Shown here piece by piece: positions 33,838-43,633 of a stretch of DNA of 64,000 nt. The position numbers and the translations under genes are program-made. The notes under the pieces are model-generated. The model saw only the letters and a list, made by a program, of their open reading frames with translations, did no database searches and was not told where the DNA came from. The stretch comes from Phragmitibacter sp965284365. Its GTDB lineage: Bacteria > Verrucomicrobiota > Verrucomicrobiia > Verrucomicrobiales > Verrucomicrobiaceae. The DNA lies in contig OZ260079.1 in assembly GCA_965284365.1 (NCBI GenBank), positions 1,302,001-1,366,000 of the forward strand, given 5' to 3'. The first letter of the stretch is position 1. Each line of letters begins with the position of its first letter.

Positions 33838-36141
33838 TCACATCAGCGTCTGCGCATCCACGTCACAGGTCATGATGATCTCTTCAGGCAGGGTCAATTC
33901 GGACAAGGTGCGTTGCAAGACGGCAAGCAGGGGCCGGATTTTGGTGGTCCTCAACATGAGCTGGAAACGGTATTGCCCGTGAGCTTTTGCGAGAGAACTC
34001 GGGCAGGGATCGCCCAGGATCACTTCCCTGGGTAAGACTTTGCTCAGCTTCGTCGCGAGATTTTGCAGCGCGAATTCAGCATGAGCCGCCTGCTTCCCAC
34101 GGCAGCCGATGAGCACCACATGGAGATAGGGCGGATAAGGCCCATCCTGCCGAAACATCATTTCCTGCTCGGCAAACCCGTAGAAATCTCCCTGCCGGGC
34201 AAACTGGATGGCGGGATGATGGGGCACATAGGTCTGGATAAACACTTCACCCTTCACTTCGCCCCGCCCTGCTCGGCCTGCGACCTGGGTGAGCAGTTGA
34301 AAGGTCCGCTCCGCCGCGCGGAAATCTGGCAGATTCAAAGACAGATCCGCATTCAAAACTCCGACCAGCGTTACATTCGGAAAGTCGAGCCCCTTGGCAA
34401 TCATCTGCGTGCCAATGAGGATATCCAGCTTCTGGGACCTGAAGGCTTTGAGCGTGTCCCGCAACTGATGCTTCCGTTGGAGAATGTCGGTATCCATGCG
34501 CGCCAGACGCGCAAAAGGAAATACGGCGCGAATAGTTGCCTCCACGCGTTCGGTGCCGAAGCCGCCATAAGTCAGCGTCGGTTCACCACAGGCCTCGCAG
34601 CGTTTCGGCGGAACTTTGCGCTGCCCGCAAACGTGGCAGATGAGCCGCTCGTCAATCTTGTGATACGTGTAGGCAACTGAGCAGTCGGAGCACTCGCAAG
34701 TCGCGCCACATTGCAGGCAGGAAAGCGCCGTATTAAAGCCACGCCGGTTCAGAAAGAGAATGGACTGCTCGCCGCGATCCAGGCGGCCCTGGATGGCCAT
34801 CCGCAGCTTTTCGCTCAGGATACTAAAGCCCTCTTTGGTCTTGCGTTTCTCCGTCCGCAAATCCACCAGACGAATGAGTGGTAGAGACTTTCCATCGGTG
34901 CGCTGCGTGAGTTTCAGCAGGGAATACTTCCCCGATTGGGCATTCTGAAAGGACTCCAGACTTGGCGTGGCACTACCCAACAAACAAACGCAGCCTTCCA
35001 TGCGTGAACGCACGATTGCGAGATCACGCGCATGATACCGTGGGTTCTCATCCTGCTTGTAACTGGGTTCGTGCTCTTCATCCACAACGATGATTCCCAG
35101 ATTTTCCAGCGGTGCGAAGATGGCGCTACGCGCACCGATGACCACATCCGCGCGGCCTTCGTGAATCTTGAACCACTCGTCATGCCGCTCGCCTTCAGAA
35201 AGATGGCTATGCAGCACCGCGATCCTTTGCCGCTGCTCAGAGAATCGGCTCTTAAACCGCTCAATCGTTTGCGGCGTCAGGCTAATCTCGGGCACCAGCA
35301 CCAACGCAGTCTGGCCTTTTTCCAACACGTGTGCGATCGCCTGCAAATAGACCTCGGTCTTGCCACTACCTGTGACTCCGTGCAGCAAGATGGGCTTTGA
35401 TTCAGCGCCCTGCGCCAATGCCTTGAGCACCTCCTGAAAAGCAGTGGACTGCTCTTCCGTCAGCGTGAGTGGGCTGGACGGTAGAAACTCATCCTCTTCA
35501 AACGGATCGCGCTCCACTCGGATCTCACTGCGCGTGATCATGTTCCGTTTCACCATCACGTGAACACTGGTCACGGCGCGCGGCAGCTCTTTGCGCAGCT
35601 CGCTCAAGGTGATCTCTCCGCCTGCTGCTTGCATCAATTCGATAATGCGGGCCTGCACCGGCGCGCTCTTGCGCAGCTTCCCCATGGCCGCTTCGTCCAG
35701 CGTCTGCACGAGCGAGAGATGACTGTCCGACAAGAACGACTCAGGCTTTGACCGCACCGCCTCCGGCAACATGGAACGCAACACCAACCGCAACGGCGCC
35801 AGGTAATAACTCGCGACCCAGTGAGCCAGCCTCAGCAGGTTTTCACTGAAGACAGCCTTCTTCCCGATGGTCTCGAAAATCGGCTTCATCTTGCCGCTGT
35901 AGGCGCCTTCCGGGTCCAGTTGGATCACGACGGCATGCTCCCGACGCCCCTGTAACGGCACATGCACCCGCGAGCCAAGCTGCACCCGATCCGCCAACTC
36001 CTCTGGAATGGCGTAGTCCAGCTCCAGAGACGTTTCTTCCAACATAACCCGGGCCACAGCAGCCCGCCCCGTCACCGCTACCGGCTCCTGGGCTTGCTCG
36101 CCCAAGGCATCAAAAAGCGAGGGCTGGGCGGAAGACGACAT
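33838..36141 (-). CDS. priA: Primosomal protein N' (replication restart helicase)
   Basis: Superfamily 2 3'-5' DNA helicase that reloads the replisome at stalled forks. The N-terminal 3'BD domain (ARVMLEETSLELDYAIPEEL) is followed by Walker A LLHGVTGSGKTEVYLQ (near residue 250), DEEH (IVVDEEHEPSYKQDENPRY), and a zinc region with paired Cys motifs (CLQCGATCECSDC, CHVCGQRKVPPKRCEACG). The helicase end has GTQMIAKGLDFPNV and QVAGRAGRG. At 767 residues it is complete. The gap to the SirB1-like gene is 65 nt. Confidence 0.96.
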   Translation of the reverse strand: MSSSAQPSLFDALGEQAQEPVAVTGRAAVARVMLEETSLELDYAIPEELADRVQLGSRVHVPLQGRREHAVVIQLDPEGAYSGKMKPIFETIGKKAVFSENLLRLAHWVASYYLAPLRLVLRSMLPEAVRSKPESFLSDSHLSLVQTLDEAAMGKLRKSAPVQARIIELMQAAGGEITLSELRKELPRAVTSVHVMVKRNMITRSEIRVERDPFEEDEFLPSSPLTLTEEQSTAFQEVLKALAQGAESKPILLHGVTGSGKTEVYLQAIAHVLEKGQTALVLVPEISLTPQTIERFKSRFSEQRQRIAVLHSHLSEGERHDEWFKIHEGRADVVIGARSAIFAPLENLGIIVVDEEHEPSYKQDENPRYHARDLAIVRSRMEGCVCLLGSATPSLESFQNAQSGKYSLLKLTQRTDGKSLPLIRLVDLRTEKRKTKEGFSILSEKLRMAIQGRLDRGEQSILFLNRRGFNTALSCLQCGATCECSDCSVAYTYHKIDERLICHVCGQRKVPPKRCEACGEPTLTYGGFGTERVEATIRAVFPFARLARMDTDILQRKHQLRDTLKAFRSQKLDILIGTQMIAKGLDFPNVTLVGVLNADLSLNLPDFRAAERTFQLLTQVAGRAGRGEVKGEVFIQTYVPHHPAIQFARQGDFYGFAEQEMMFRQDGPYPPYLHVVLIGCRGKQAAHAEFALQNLATKLSKVLPREVILGDPCPSSLAKAHGQYRFQLMLRTTKIRPLLAVLQRTLSELTLPEEIIMTCDVDAQTLM

Positions 36142-36290
36142 GACAGCCTATCAGATGCCTCAGGCCGCCAAAGGCTACAAGGAAAATGCCGCTTCGTTCT
36201 GCAGGTGAAAAAGAGCCATGAGCACAGCCTGATGCTCTCAACGGGGCAATCTCGTGCCTCCTGCATCACTGGCACCCGCGATTCCGTGAC

Positions 36291-36836
36291 ATGCCGTTCA
36301 CGCGCTTTCTCGCTGTCCTGTTGCTTGCCTCCACGGCTGCCTGCTCGACCTCCATGAACTCTTCCAAAGCCCCTCCCCTCCAGACGGTGTCCCATGTGGA
36401 TCTGCCACGTTTTATGGGAGACTGGTACATCATCGCCCACATCCCGTATGCCTTGGAGAAAGGCAAAGTCGGCACCGTGGACCGTTACCAACTGCGGCCC
36501 GACGGGAAGATCGATAACTATTTCCTCTACCGCAAAAAGACCCTGGATGCTCCCGTGCAGGAATGGAAAAGCCTCGCCTGGGTGCATGATAAGAAGACGA
36601 ATGCCGAATGGCGCGTCCAACTTCTCTGGCCGTTTCGTGTCTCCTATCTCATCGTCGATTTGGATCCCAATTACCAGTGGGGCGCCTTGGGATATCCCTC
36701 ACGAAAACTAGGCTGGGTCATCAGCCGCAAACCCACTTTGGATGAAAAAACATACCAGGAAATCCTCCAGCGGCTAAAGGCCAAGGGCTACGATACCACC
36801 CAGTTTGTGAAAGTGCCCCAGACGCCTTTGAACTGA
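36291..36836 (+). CDS. Lipocalin family lipoprotein (Blc-like)
   Basis: 181 residues. A lipobox (LLLASTAACSTS, Cys near residue 19) marks it as a lipoprotein. The bacterial lipocalin pattern is clear: G-x-W motif in FMGDWYIIAHIPYALEKG, TVDRYQLRPDGKIDNYFLYRKK, then YLIVDLDPNYQWGALGYPSRKLGWVISR spread over about 120-150 and the final YDTTQFVKVPQ. Outer-membrane lipocalins bind lipids or hydrophobic ligands, often under envelope stress. Convergent with the creatininase-family gene. Confidence 0.9.
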   Translation: MPFTRFLAVLLLASTAACSTSMNSSKAPPLQTVSHVDLPRFMGDWYIIAHIPYALEKGKVGTVDRYQLRPDGKIDNYFLYRKKTLDAPVQEWKSLAWVHDKKTNAEWRVQLLWPFRVSYLIVDLDPNYQWGALGYPSRKLGWVISRKPTLDEKTYQEILQRLKAKGYDTTQFVKVPQTPLN

Positions 36837-36850
36837 GCGTCGCCCTCTCC

Positions 36851-37627
36851 TCACGGCTCATACAGTCCGCCGCCTTTGAGCGCAGCCAAATCAACAAGGT
36901 ATTGCGCAAACTTCCGCGTCAGGCTCTCAAAGTAAATTCGTCCTTTCTCTTCAGTGGCCCGGCTGGGATCACCGGCACCCGTATCCTCCGTTGCCTGAGT
37001 CCAGGCCCGTTGCGCCCAGGCCCATTTTTCCCGCAGCGCGGCAAGCTTCCAGCCATGCGTTTTGCCACTCCCCCACTCACCTTTGGGCAGCACCCAATCC
37101 GGAAGCAGATGCAGCATCAAGCTGGTCTCTTTTTCGTCCGCATGGTCACCCGGCAGTTCAAAAAGATCTGTGCCCGGATCCACATGAGGCCAAAATACCG
37201 TGCTCAGGAAAATGCCCGGCCACTTCGCCTGGAGTTCCCGCAGCATCTGCTTGAAGTCGTTTCCGCCGTGGCCATTGAAGATGACGAGGTTCGGAATGCC
37301 CACGCCAGCCAGCGACGCCACCACATCGTTCAGCAGGAGGAACTGCGTGCTGGGATTCATGTTGATGCAGAACGGGATGTCCAGTTGCCCGGTCTGCACA
37401 CCGAAGGGGATATTGGGCAGAATGCCGACCTTGGCTCCACTCTCCCAGGCGATGCGTCCCGCCTCTGCGCAAATTGCTTCATTTTGGAAATTGTCCGTGC
37501 CGTATGGCAGATGCCAGTTGTGAGCCTCCGTCGCCCCCATGGGCAGCACTGCCACCTCGTAGGCCGTGCTTTTCACCTGTTTCCAGTTCGTTTCGGCAAT
37601 GATCCAGGGCCGGGGCGTCGTGCTCAT
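36851..37627 (-). CDS. Creatininase family protein
   Basis: Metal-dependent amidohydrolase of the creatininase/MftE-like superfamily. Metal and catalytic motifs: LPMGATEAHNWHLPYGTDN (Glu, His, Asp ligands, residues about 27-45), IFNGHGGNDFKQML and LPGDHADEKETSLMLHLLP (His, Glu). 258 residues, cytoplasmic, no signal. The substrate is unknown; many family members act on cyclic amides or in cofactor pathways, and nothing nearby decides between these. Confidence 0.88.
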   Translation of the reverse strand: MSTTPRPWIIAETNWKQVKSTAYEVAVLPMGATEAHNWHLPYGTDNFQNEAICAEAGRIAWESGAKVGILPNIPFGVQTGQLDIPFCINMNPSTQFLLLNDVVASLAGVGIPNLVIFNGHGGNDFKQMLRELQAKWPGIFLSTVFWPHVDPGTDLFELPGDHADEKETSLMLHLLPDWVLPKGEWGSGKTHGWKLAALREKWAWAQRAWTQATEDTGAGDPSRATEEKGRIYFESLTRKFAQYLVDLAALKGGGLYEP

Positions 37628-37716
37628 GCGTAGAATTTAAGACACGATCCACCCTCCTGTCACCGCTTCATCATCCCGTTGTGTGACCTCCGGAGTTGTA
37701 CTATCCTCTCCTCCCC

Positions 37717-38943
37717 ATGAACGCGACCCACACTCCCGATGCCGCCACCCTGCCCGACGAGCACGGCCATTTCGGCCCCTACGGCGGCATGTTTGTCCCT
37801 GAGACGCTCATGGCGGCACTGCAGGAACTGACCGCCGAGTATGAGCGCGCCAAACAGGATCCCGAATTCCAGCGCGAGCTGAATCAGGTGCTCGCCGAGT
37901 ATGTGGGCCGGCCGACCCCTCTCTACTTCGCTGAGCGCTGGACGGAAAAACTCGGCGGTGCCAAAATTTACCTGAAGCGGGAAGACCTCCTTCACACCGG
38001 TGCCCACAAGATCAACAACGCCGTCGGCCAGATCCTCCTGGCACAACGGCTGGGCAAAAAACGCATCATTGCCGAAACGGGCGCGGGCCAGCACGGTGTG
38101 GCCACGGCCACGGTCGCCGCACGCGCCGGACTGGAGTGTGTCATTTACATGGGCAAGGTCGACATGGAACGTCAGGCCCTGAATGTCGCCCGCATGCGCT
38201 TTCTCGGCGCCGAGGTGCGCGCCGTTACTGCCGGCCAGGCCACTCTCAAAGAAGCCGTCAACGAAGCCATGCGCGACTGGGTGACGAACGTGCGCAACAC
38301 GCATTACATCCTGGGCACCGCCTATGGCGCGCACCCCTACCCCATGATGGTGCGGGACTTTCACCGCGTCATTGGCATCGAAGCCCGCCGCCAAATTCTT
38401 GAGCGCGAAGAACGCCTACCCCATCTCCTTATCGCCTGCGTGGGCGGCGGCAGCAATGCCATCGGTCTTTTCCACCCCTTCCTGAATGACAAGGACGTGC
38501 AGATGGTTGGCGTCGAAGCCGGCGGTCACGGCATCCTTCCCGAGCAACACGCCGCCCGCTTCCAGGGCGGACGTTTGGGTGTGCTTCAGGGCGCCAAGAC
38601 TTATCTCCTGGCCAATGAAGACGGCCAGATCCAGCTCACGCACTCGGTCAGCGCCGGTCTCGACTATGCGGCAGTTGGTCCCGAGCATGCCTATCTCCAC
38701 GATCAAGGCCGCGCAAAATACAGCTATGCCACGGACGATGAAGCCCTGGCAGCCTTCCAGTCGCTCTCTCGCATCGAAGGCATCATCCCGGCGTTGGAAA
38801 GCTCCCATGCGCTGGCGTATGCCATGAAGGTGGCCCCGAACATGCCCAAGGACGAGATCATCATCGTGAATGTCAGCGGCCGTGGAGACAAAGATGTGGC
38901 GCAGGCGGCGCGTTTCATCTTCGGCGAAGAGCTGAAATTCTAG
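37717..38943 (+). CDS. trpB: Tryptophan synthase beta chain
   Basis: PLP enzyme joining indole and serine. The ATG at 37717 is preferred over the TTG at 37696 because the conserved N-terminus (HFGPYGGMFVPETLMAAL) follows closely. The PLP lysine motif LHTGAHKINNAVGQ lies near residue 84, with AETGAGQHGVATAT, the phosphate loop CVGGGSNAIG and the C-terminal NVSGRGDKD. 408 residues. No trpA is adjacent, which is unusual for enterobacteria but common in dispersed trp arrangements. Convergent with the SDR gene. Confidence 0.96.
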   Translation: MNATHTPDAATLPDEHGHFGPYGGMFVPETLMAALQELTAEYERAKQDPEFQRELNQVLAEYVGRPTPLYFAERWTEKLGGAKIYLKREDLLHTGAHKINNAVGQILLAQRLGKKRIIAETGAGQHGVATATVAARAGLECVIYMGKVDMERQALNVARMRFLGAEVRAVTAGQATLKEAVNEAMRDWVTNVRNTHYILGTAYGAHPYPMMVRDFHRVIGIEARRQILEREERLPHLLIACVGGGSNAIGLFHPFLNDKDVQMVGVEAGGHGILPEQHAARFQGGRLGVLQGAKTYLLANEDGQIQLTHSVSAGLDYAAVGPEHAYLHDQGRAKYSYATDDEALAAFQSLSRIEGIIPALESSHALAYAMKVAPNMPKDEIIIVNVSGRGDKDVAQAARFIFGEELKF

Positions 38944-38961
38944 GCCTAAGCCGGACTGCGG

Positions 38962-39651
38962 TCACCACGGTATCTCTTCTCGGCTTCTCAGATACTTCCC
39001 GGTCAACGACTGCGGCGCTTCACCTGCCAGCCACACAATCGAGTCCACACCCTCTGCCACGCTGAGCGGCGCCTCATCTCCTCCCATGTCCGTGCGCACC
39101 CAACCTGGGCACACGGCATTGATGGCAAACGCAGGCAGCGCCGCCGCAAACTGGCAGGTCAGGGCATTCAGCGCTGTCTTGCTGATCGAGTACGCGGGCG
39201 CCCACGCCCCTAGGCTGTTGCCGGTGAGTTGGCCTGCGCCGCTGCTCACATTGATGACTCGCGGTAAATCACTTTTGCGTAGATTCGGCAGCATCGCTTG
39301 AGTGAGTTGCCAGGGTCCATAGACATTGGTCCACATGGTGGCTGCCAGCATGCTCAACTCCACAGTCAGAGCCGAGCCCGCATCATCCAGCAGCACGCCA
39401 GCGTTGTTGATGAGCACATCCAGTTTCCCATAGCGCCCCTGAACGTAGCCCGCGGCGTTGGCAATGCTTGAGGCCGCATTCACATCAAGGGTCAGCACAT
39501 CGATTTTTCCTGCAAATCCCTCGCTGGCGCGTTGTCCTGCTTTTGAATCCCGGCATCCCAAAATCACCTGCCAATCTCCCGCAGCCAACTGCCGGACCGT
39601 TTCCAGCCCAAGCCCCCGATTGGCACCAGTGACGAGAACAATTTTCCTCAT
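38962..39651 (-). CDS. Short-chain dehydrogenase/reductase
   Basis: Classical SDR with the Rossmann motif VTGANRGLGLETVRQL (residues about 6-21), NNAGV, catalytic Ser in INVSSGAGQL and Y-x-x-x-K in YSISKTALN. The C-terminal part has CPGWVRTDMGGDEAPLSVAEGVDSIVWLA, typical of carbonyl-reductase-like SDRs. 229 residues, cytoplasmic. The substrate cannot be assigned. The 148-bp gap to the next operon holds divergent promoters. Confidence 0.92.
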   Translation of the reverse strand: MRKIVLVTGANRGLGLETVRQLAAGDWQVILGCRDSKAGQRASEGFAGKIDVLTLDVNAASSIANAAGYVQGRYGKLDVLINNAGVLLDDAGSALTVELSMLAATMWTNVYGPWQLTQAMLPNLRKSDLPRVINVSSGAGQLTGNSLGAWAPAYSISKTALNALTCQFAAALPAFAINAVCPGWVRTDMGGDEAPLSVAEGVDSIVWLAGEAPQSLTGKYLRSREEIPW

Positions 39652-39799
39652 AAGCTTTCAAATCAATTCGTGACCCTAAGTCGCAGAAAATGATGGAGAA
39701 TCCATCCAAATCCCCATACTCAGCATGGATTATACTACTCACAGCCCCAATCCGAGGCCAGGGTGACAGAAGGAACCGTGCCACGGCGTTTTTCCCATC

Positions 39800-42106
39800 A
39801 TGAAGAGAACCCTTCTTCTCACCCTTTTTACGGCCTCCTGCGCTACCGCCAGTTTCGCCGCTCAACCTCCTGCCACCGATGACACCCACTTGTCCGCGGC
39901 CAAGATGCTTGACGGATTTTTAGCAAAAGAATGGAAAGCCAATGGGCTCAGTCCAAACGCTGAGATTTCCGACGACATTTTTGTGCGTCGCCTCTATCTG
40001 GACCTGGTGGGGCGGATCCCCACTTATCGCGAGGGTCAAGCCTTTCTGCAAAGCAAAGAAGCCAACAAGCGCGGCAAACTCATCGACCAGCTTCTGGCCA
40101 GTGAGGGCTACGTCCAACACATGTACAACTACTGGGCGGACATTCTCCGCCTGCAGACCAATGGGAATCAGGCTGGCCCGGTCACCGGCGCTGCTTACTC
40201 AGATTTTATCAAGACCAGCCTTCGCCAGAACAAGCCCTATGATAAGCTGGTCCGGGAGATGGTGGCGGCCACCGGCTATGCCTGGGACAATCCCGCCATC
40301 GGTTATTACATGCGGGATCGTGGCATGCCTTTGGACAACATGGCAAACACGGTCCGCATCTTCCTCGGCACCCGCATCGAGTGCGCGCAATGCCACAACC
40401 ATCCCTTTGACCGCTGGAAGCAAATGGATTTCTTCCAGATGGCAGCTTTCACCTACGGTGCTGATGCCAGCGACTACGGCGGTGAATCGTTGCAAGACGT
40501 GCGGAAACTCATGAGCCAGAAAGAAAGGGAACTGCGAGATTCCTTCAAGCCAGCCAAGGATCAGAAGGTGACTGACGACTTGAAGGCGAAAGCCAAGGCG
40601 GCTCAGGAAAAATTGCGGGAGCATCAACGTTATGTGCAGGAAGCATTGAGCGATGTGCGCAACAGTCTCCGCTACACTTCGGTTGCCCAACGCGACCGGA
40701 AGTTAACGCTTCCTCATGACTACCAATACACGGACGCCAAACCAAAGTCTGCCGTGACTGCGGCCACAATGTTGGGCGAGAAAGTGGTCCCTGCACCCGG
40801 CGAGAATCCACTCGAAGTGTACGCGAAGTGGATGACTTCCAAGGAAAATCCTCGCTTCACCAAAGTCATTTCCAATCGCCTCTGGAAGAAGGCGTTCGGC
40901 GTTGGCCTTATCGAGCCGGTGGACGAGCTCATGGACAACACGGAAGCCAGCAATCCGGAACTGATGAGCTATCTGGAGCGCCTTATGATAAGCCTTAACT
41001 ATGACATGAAGGCCTACATGCGCATCCTGATGAACACGAAGACTTATCAGCGTGCCGTGAGCCGTGAGGAAGCCGTGCCGGGCGTGGTCTATCACTTCAC
41101 CGGACCGGTTCTTCGCCGCATGACCGCGGAACAGATGTGGGACTCCTTTGTCACCCTGATCAATCCCACGCCGGACATGCCAAACTACATCCTGCGTCAG
41201 CGTTCCACCCAGGGCATTGCCAATGCAGAACAGATCTACGACTCTCTGCAAGCATTCGGTCCCGAAGCCATCCTCAAGGGCGCTGAGCTTTCCGGAGAAG
41301 AGTACAAAAAACAGTCCGGCAAGGTGCGTGAGATGCAAAAACAGCTTTCCGAAGCCCGTGCCGCTGAGAACAAGGAGAAGGTCAAAGAGATCAATCAGAA
41401 GCTCTCCGACCTAAACCGCCAGGTCCGCAGTTCCGTGAAGGAAAATATATTTGTTCCCGCCGCGATGAAACTCGCGTCTAGCAAGGGCGGCAAGCCAGAT
41501 GCGACGGTTGCATCAAAGAGCGAATCTGCCTCCATGATGGACGGCGGCAACAGCAGCATGATGATGTCCAGTGACGGCGCCACCATGATGATTCCCGGCG
41601 TTGACCGTGTGCCGGAAATCCGTCATGAGATGAGCGAAGCCGAGCTCAAGCAATTACGCGACGAAGCCGTCTACTTCGGCATCAAGGAAGAGAAAAACAT
41701 CGAGCGTTACATCAAGGTCCGCCAACAAAACATCCGCACCTGGCTGCGCTCTGCTGAAATCGAAAGCCCCGCTCCTCGCGGTCATTATCTCCGTGAGTTC
41801 GGTCAGAGCGATCGTGAGACGATCGAGAACGGCAATACCGACGCCAGCGTGCCCCAGGCCCTCGCCATGATGAACAGCCAACTGCTGCCACAAATCATGG
41901 ATGGCTTCTCCTCCCTCATGCTCACCGTGAACATGATGCCTTATCCCGATGAAAAGATGGAAGCGGTCTATATGACCCTCCTCTCCCGCATGCCCACCAG
42001 TCAGGAACGCGAAGTTTGGAACAAGGCCTCCGAAAAAGGACTCAACACCCTCGAGGACCTCATCTACGCGCTCATCAATACTCAACAGTTCATCTTCATT
42101 CAGTAA
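39800..42106 (+). CDS. DUF1549/DUF1553 domain protein without N-terminal cytochrome
   Basis: 768 residues. Signal peptide, then DUF1549 (RRLYLDLVGRIPTYREGQAFL, YNYWADILRLQTNG, IECAQCHNHPFDRW near residue 200) and DUF1553 (NPRFTKVISNRLWKKAFGVG, GPVLRRMTAEQMWDSFVTL). Unlike the paralogue at 5539-7953 it lacks the PSCyt1 heme domain. A Glu/Lys-rich coiled-coil-like part (about 500-545) is followed by a Met/Ser/Gly-rich stretch (MMDGGNSSMMMSSDGATMM) near residue 580. It is 19 nt upstream of a DUF1501 gene, mirroring the first locus. Confidence 0.9.
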   Translation: MKRTLLLTLFTASCATASFAAQPPATDDTHLSAAKMLDGFLAKEWKANGLSPNAEISDDIFVRRLYLDLVGRIPTYREGQAFLQSKEANKRGKLIDQLLASEGYVQHMYNYWADILRLQTNGNQAGPVTGAAYSDFIKTSLRQNKPYDKLVREMVAATGYAWDNPAIGYYMRDRGMPLDNMANTVRIFLGTRIECAQCHNHPFDRWKQMDFFQMAAFTYGADASDYGGESLQDVRKLMSQKERELRDSFKPAKDQKVTDDLKAKAKAAQEKLREHQRYVQEALSDVRNSLRYTSVAQRDRKLTLPHDYQYTDAKPKSAVTAATMLGEKVVPAPGENPLEVYAKWMTSKENPRFTKVISNRLWKKAFGVGLIEPVDELMDNTEASNPELMSYLERLMISLNYDMKAYMRILMNTKTYQRAVSREEAVPGVVYHFTGPVLRRMTAEQMWDSFVTLINPTPDMPNYILRQRSTQGIANAEQIYDSLQAFGPEAILKGAELSGEEYKKQSGKVREMQKQLSEARAAENKEKVKEINQKLSDLNRQVRSSVKENIFVPAAMKLASSKGGKPDATVASKSESASMMDGGNSSMMMSSDGATMMIPGVDRVPEIRHEMSEAELKQLRDEAVYFGIKEEKNIERYIKVRQQNIRTWLRSAEIESPAPRGHYLREFGQSDRETIENGNTDASVPQALAMMNSQLLPQIMDGFSSLMLTVNMMPYPDEKMEAVYMTLLSRMPTSQEREVWNKASEKGLNTLEDLIYALINTQQFIFIQ

Positions 42107-42125
42107 ACACCGCACCAGTCCAACC

Positions 42126-43439
42126 ATGAGTACGAATTTCTCCTCTCCACTCCTCCGTGGCAATGATCTGGGCCGCCGCCAGTTTGTGGCCCGCGCGGCC
42201 AGCACCATGTTGGGTGTCGGTCTCCTGCCGGAAGTGTTTACACCGAAAGTCCACGCGGCCTTCGAGGGCTCTTCCAAGATGGTGCAGGCTCCCACTGCCA
42301 AAAACGTCATCTATCTCTACATGTCCGGTGGCATGAGCCATTTGGATACGCTCGATCCGAAGGAAGGCGTGGAGACCGCTGGCCCTACCAAGCCAATCAA
42401 GACCAGCGCGGATGGCGTGCGTATTTCCGAGTACCTGCCACTTCTGGCGAAGCAGATGCACCATGCCGCAGTCATCAACTCGCTGACGTCGACCCAAGGA
42501 GCGCATGAGCAGGGCAACTATTACATGCACACCAGCTACACGCAGCGCGGCACCATCCGCCACCCCGCCATGGGCGCGTGGTTGAATGTGTTCCAAGGCG
42601 GTGGCAACAGCACCCTGCCGAAGAATGTTTACATCGGCAATGACAGCCGCCATCCCGGCGCTGGATTCTTCCCTGCCAGCCAGAGCCCTCTTTTCGTAAA
42701 CAATCCAGAGCAGGGCCTCAAAAACGTCAAGCTGCAGAAGAACCTCACCGAAGACCGCTTCGCCGCTCGCATGGGTCTCGCCAGCGAACTGGACAAGGAC
42801 TTCCGCAACGCCTTCCCGCATCGCAATGTGAAGGCCTACACGGACATGTATGATCATGCGATCTCCATGATGAAGAGCGAAGACTTGAAGGCCTTCGACC
42901 TCACCGAGGAATCAGAAGAATTGCGCAAGGCTTATGGTGCGGATCCTTTCGGTCAGGGCTGTCTGCTCGCCCGCCGTCTGGTAGAGCGTGGCGTCCGCTT
43001 CGTCGAAGTCAGCATGGGTGGCTGGGATACTCACCAGGCCAACTTCGTGCGCGTGCCGGAAAACTGCGAACGCCTTGATCGCGCCCTATCAAGCTTGCTC
43101 GCCGATCTTGAAGCCCGTGGCCTCCTGAATGAAACGCTTGTGGTGCTCACCACCGAGTTCGGCCGCACCCCAGACATCAACGTCAATGTCGGCCGCGACC
43201 ATTATCCGAAAGCCTTCTCCGCCCTCATGGCAGGTGGCGGCATCAAGGGCGGCATGACCTATGGCAAGACTGACAAAGAAGGCCGGGAAGCCATCGAGAA
43301 CAAGCTCGAGATTCCAGCCGTCAATGCCTCCATCGCCTATGCTTTGGGTCTGCCCCTCGACCACGTGCTCTACTCTCCAAGCAAGCGTCCTTTCACCATC
43401 GCAGACAAGGGACAGCCCATCAGAGAGCTGTTTGCGTAA
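42126..43439 (+). CDS. DUF1501 domain protein, second locus
   Basis: 437 residues. A Tat-like signal (GRRQFVARAASTMLGVGLLP) is followed by YLYMSGGMSHLDTLDPKEG, VNSLTSTQGAHEQGNYYMHT-type motifs, QGCLLARRLVERGVRFVEV, GGWDTH, TEFGRTPDINVNVGRDHYPKAF and a C-terminal LPLDHVLYSPSKRPFTI. These are the usual DUF1501 landmarks. It is in an operon with the DUF1549/1553 gene and ends at a strong terminator. Exported; biochemical role unknown. Confidence 0.9.
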   Translation: MSTNFSSPLLRGNDLGRRQFVARAASTMLGVGLLPEVFTPKVHAAFEGSSKMVQAPTAKNVIYLYMSGGMSHLDTLDPKEGVETAGPTKPIKTSADGVRISEYLPLLAKQMHHAAVINSLTSTQGAHEQGNYYMHTSYTQRGTIRHPAMGAWLNVFQGGGNSTLPKNVYIGNDSRHPGAGFFPASQSPLFVNNPEQGLKNVKLQKNLTEDRFAARMGLASELDKDFRNAFPHRNVKAYTDMYDHAISMMKSEDLKAFDLTEESEELRKAYGADPFGQGCLLARRLVERGVRFVEVSMGGWDTHQANFVRVPENCERLDRALSSLLADLEARGLLNETLVVLTTEFGRTPDINVNVGRDHYPKAFSALMAGGGIKGGMTYGKTDKEGREAIENKLEIPAVNASIAYALGLPLDHVLYSPSKRPFTIADKGQPIRELFA

Positions 43440-43467
43440 TAACGCGACTCGACACAACAATCCTCCC

Positions 43468-43501
43468 AAGGCGGTGAAGGCGAAAGCCTCACCGCCTTTT
43501 T
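43468..43501 (+). terminator. Rho-independent terminator after the second DUF1501 gene
   Basis: Stem AAGGCGGTG-AGGC / GCCT-CACCGCCTT with one bulged A and a GAAA loop, running into TTTTT. It lies 28 nt after the stop codon. Confidence 0.85.
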
Positions 43502-43559
43502 GTTTCAAGTGTCCGGCGCGTGAGCAAAGGTCAAGCCGCTCTAACCTTAACCCCTCAGT

Positions 43560-43585
43560 CTTCGCGCCTTCGCATCTTCGCGGTT
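43560..43585 (+). repeat. Triplicated CTTCGCG-type 8-mer, copy 1
   Basis: Three consecutive 8-mers CTTCGCGC, CTTCGCAT, CTTCGCGG followed by TTC, in the gap between convergent genes. The same arrangement recurs at 52225, 54363 and 57618, always on this strand. Confidence 0.75.
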
Positions 43586-43633
43586 CAATCCAATATTGAA
43601 CTCACCCAAGACCAAGATCCATCCGACGCTCAT

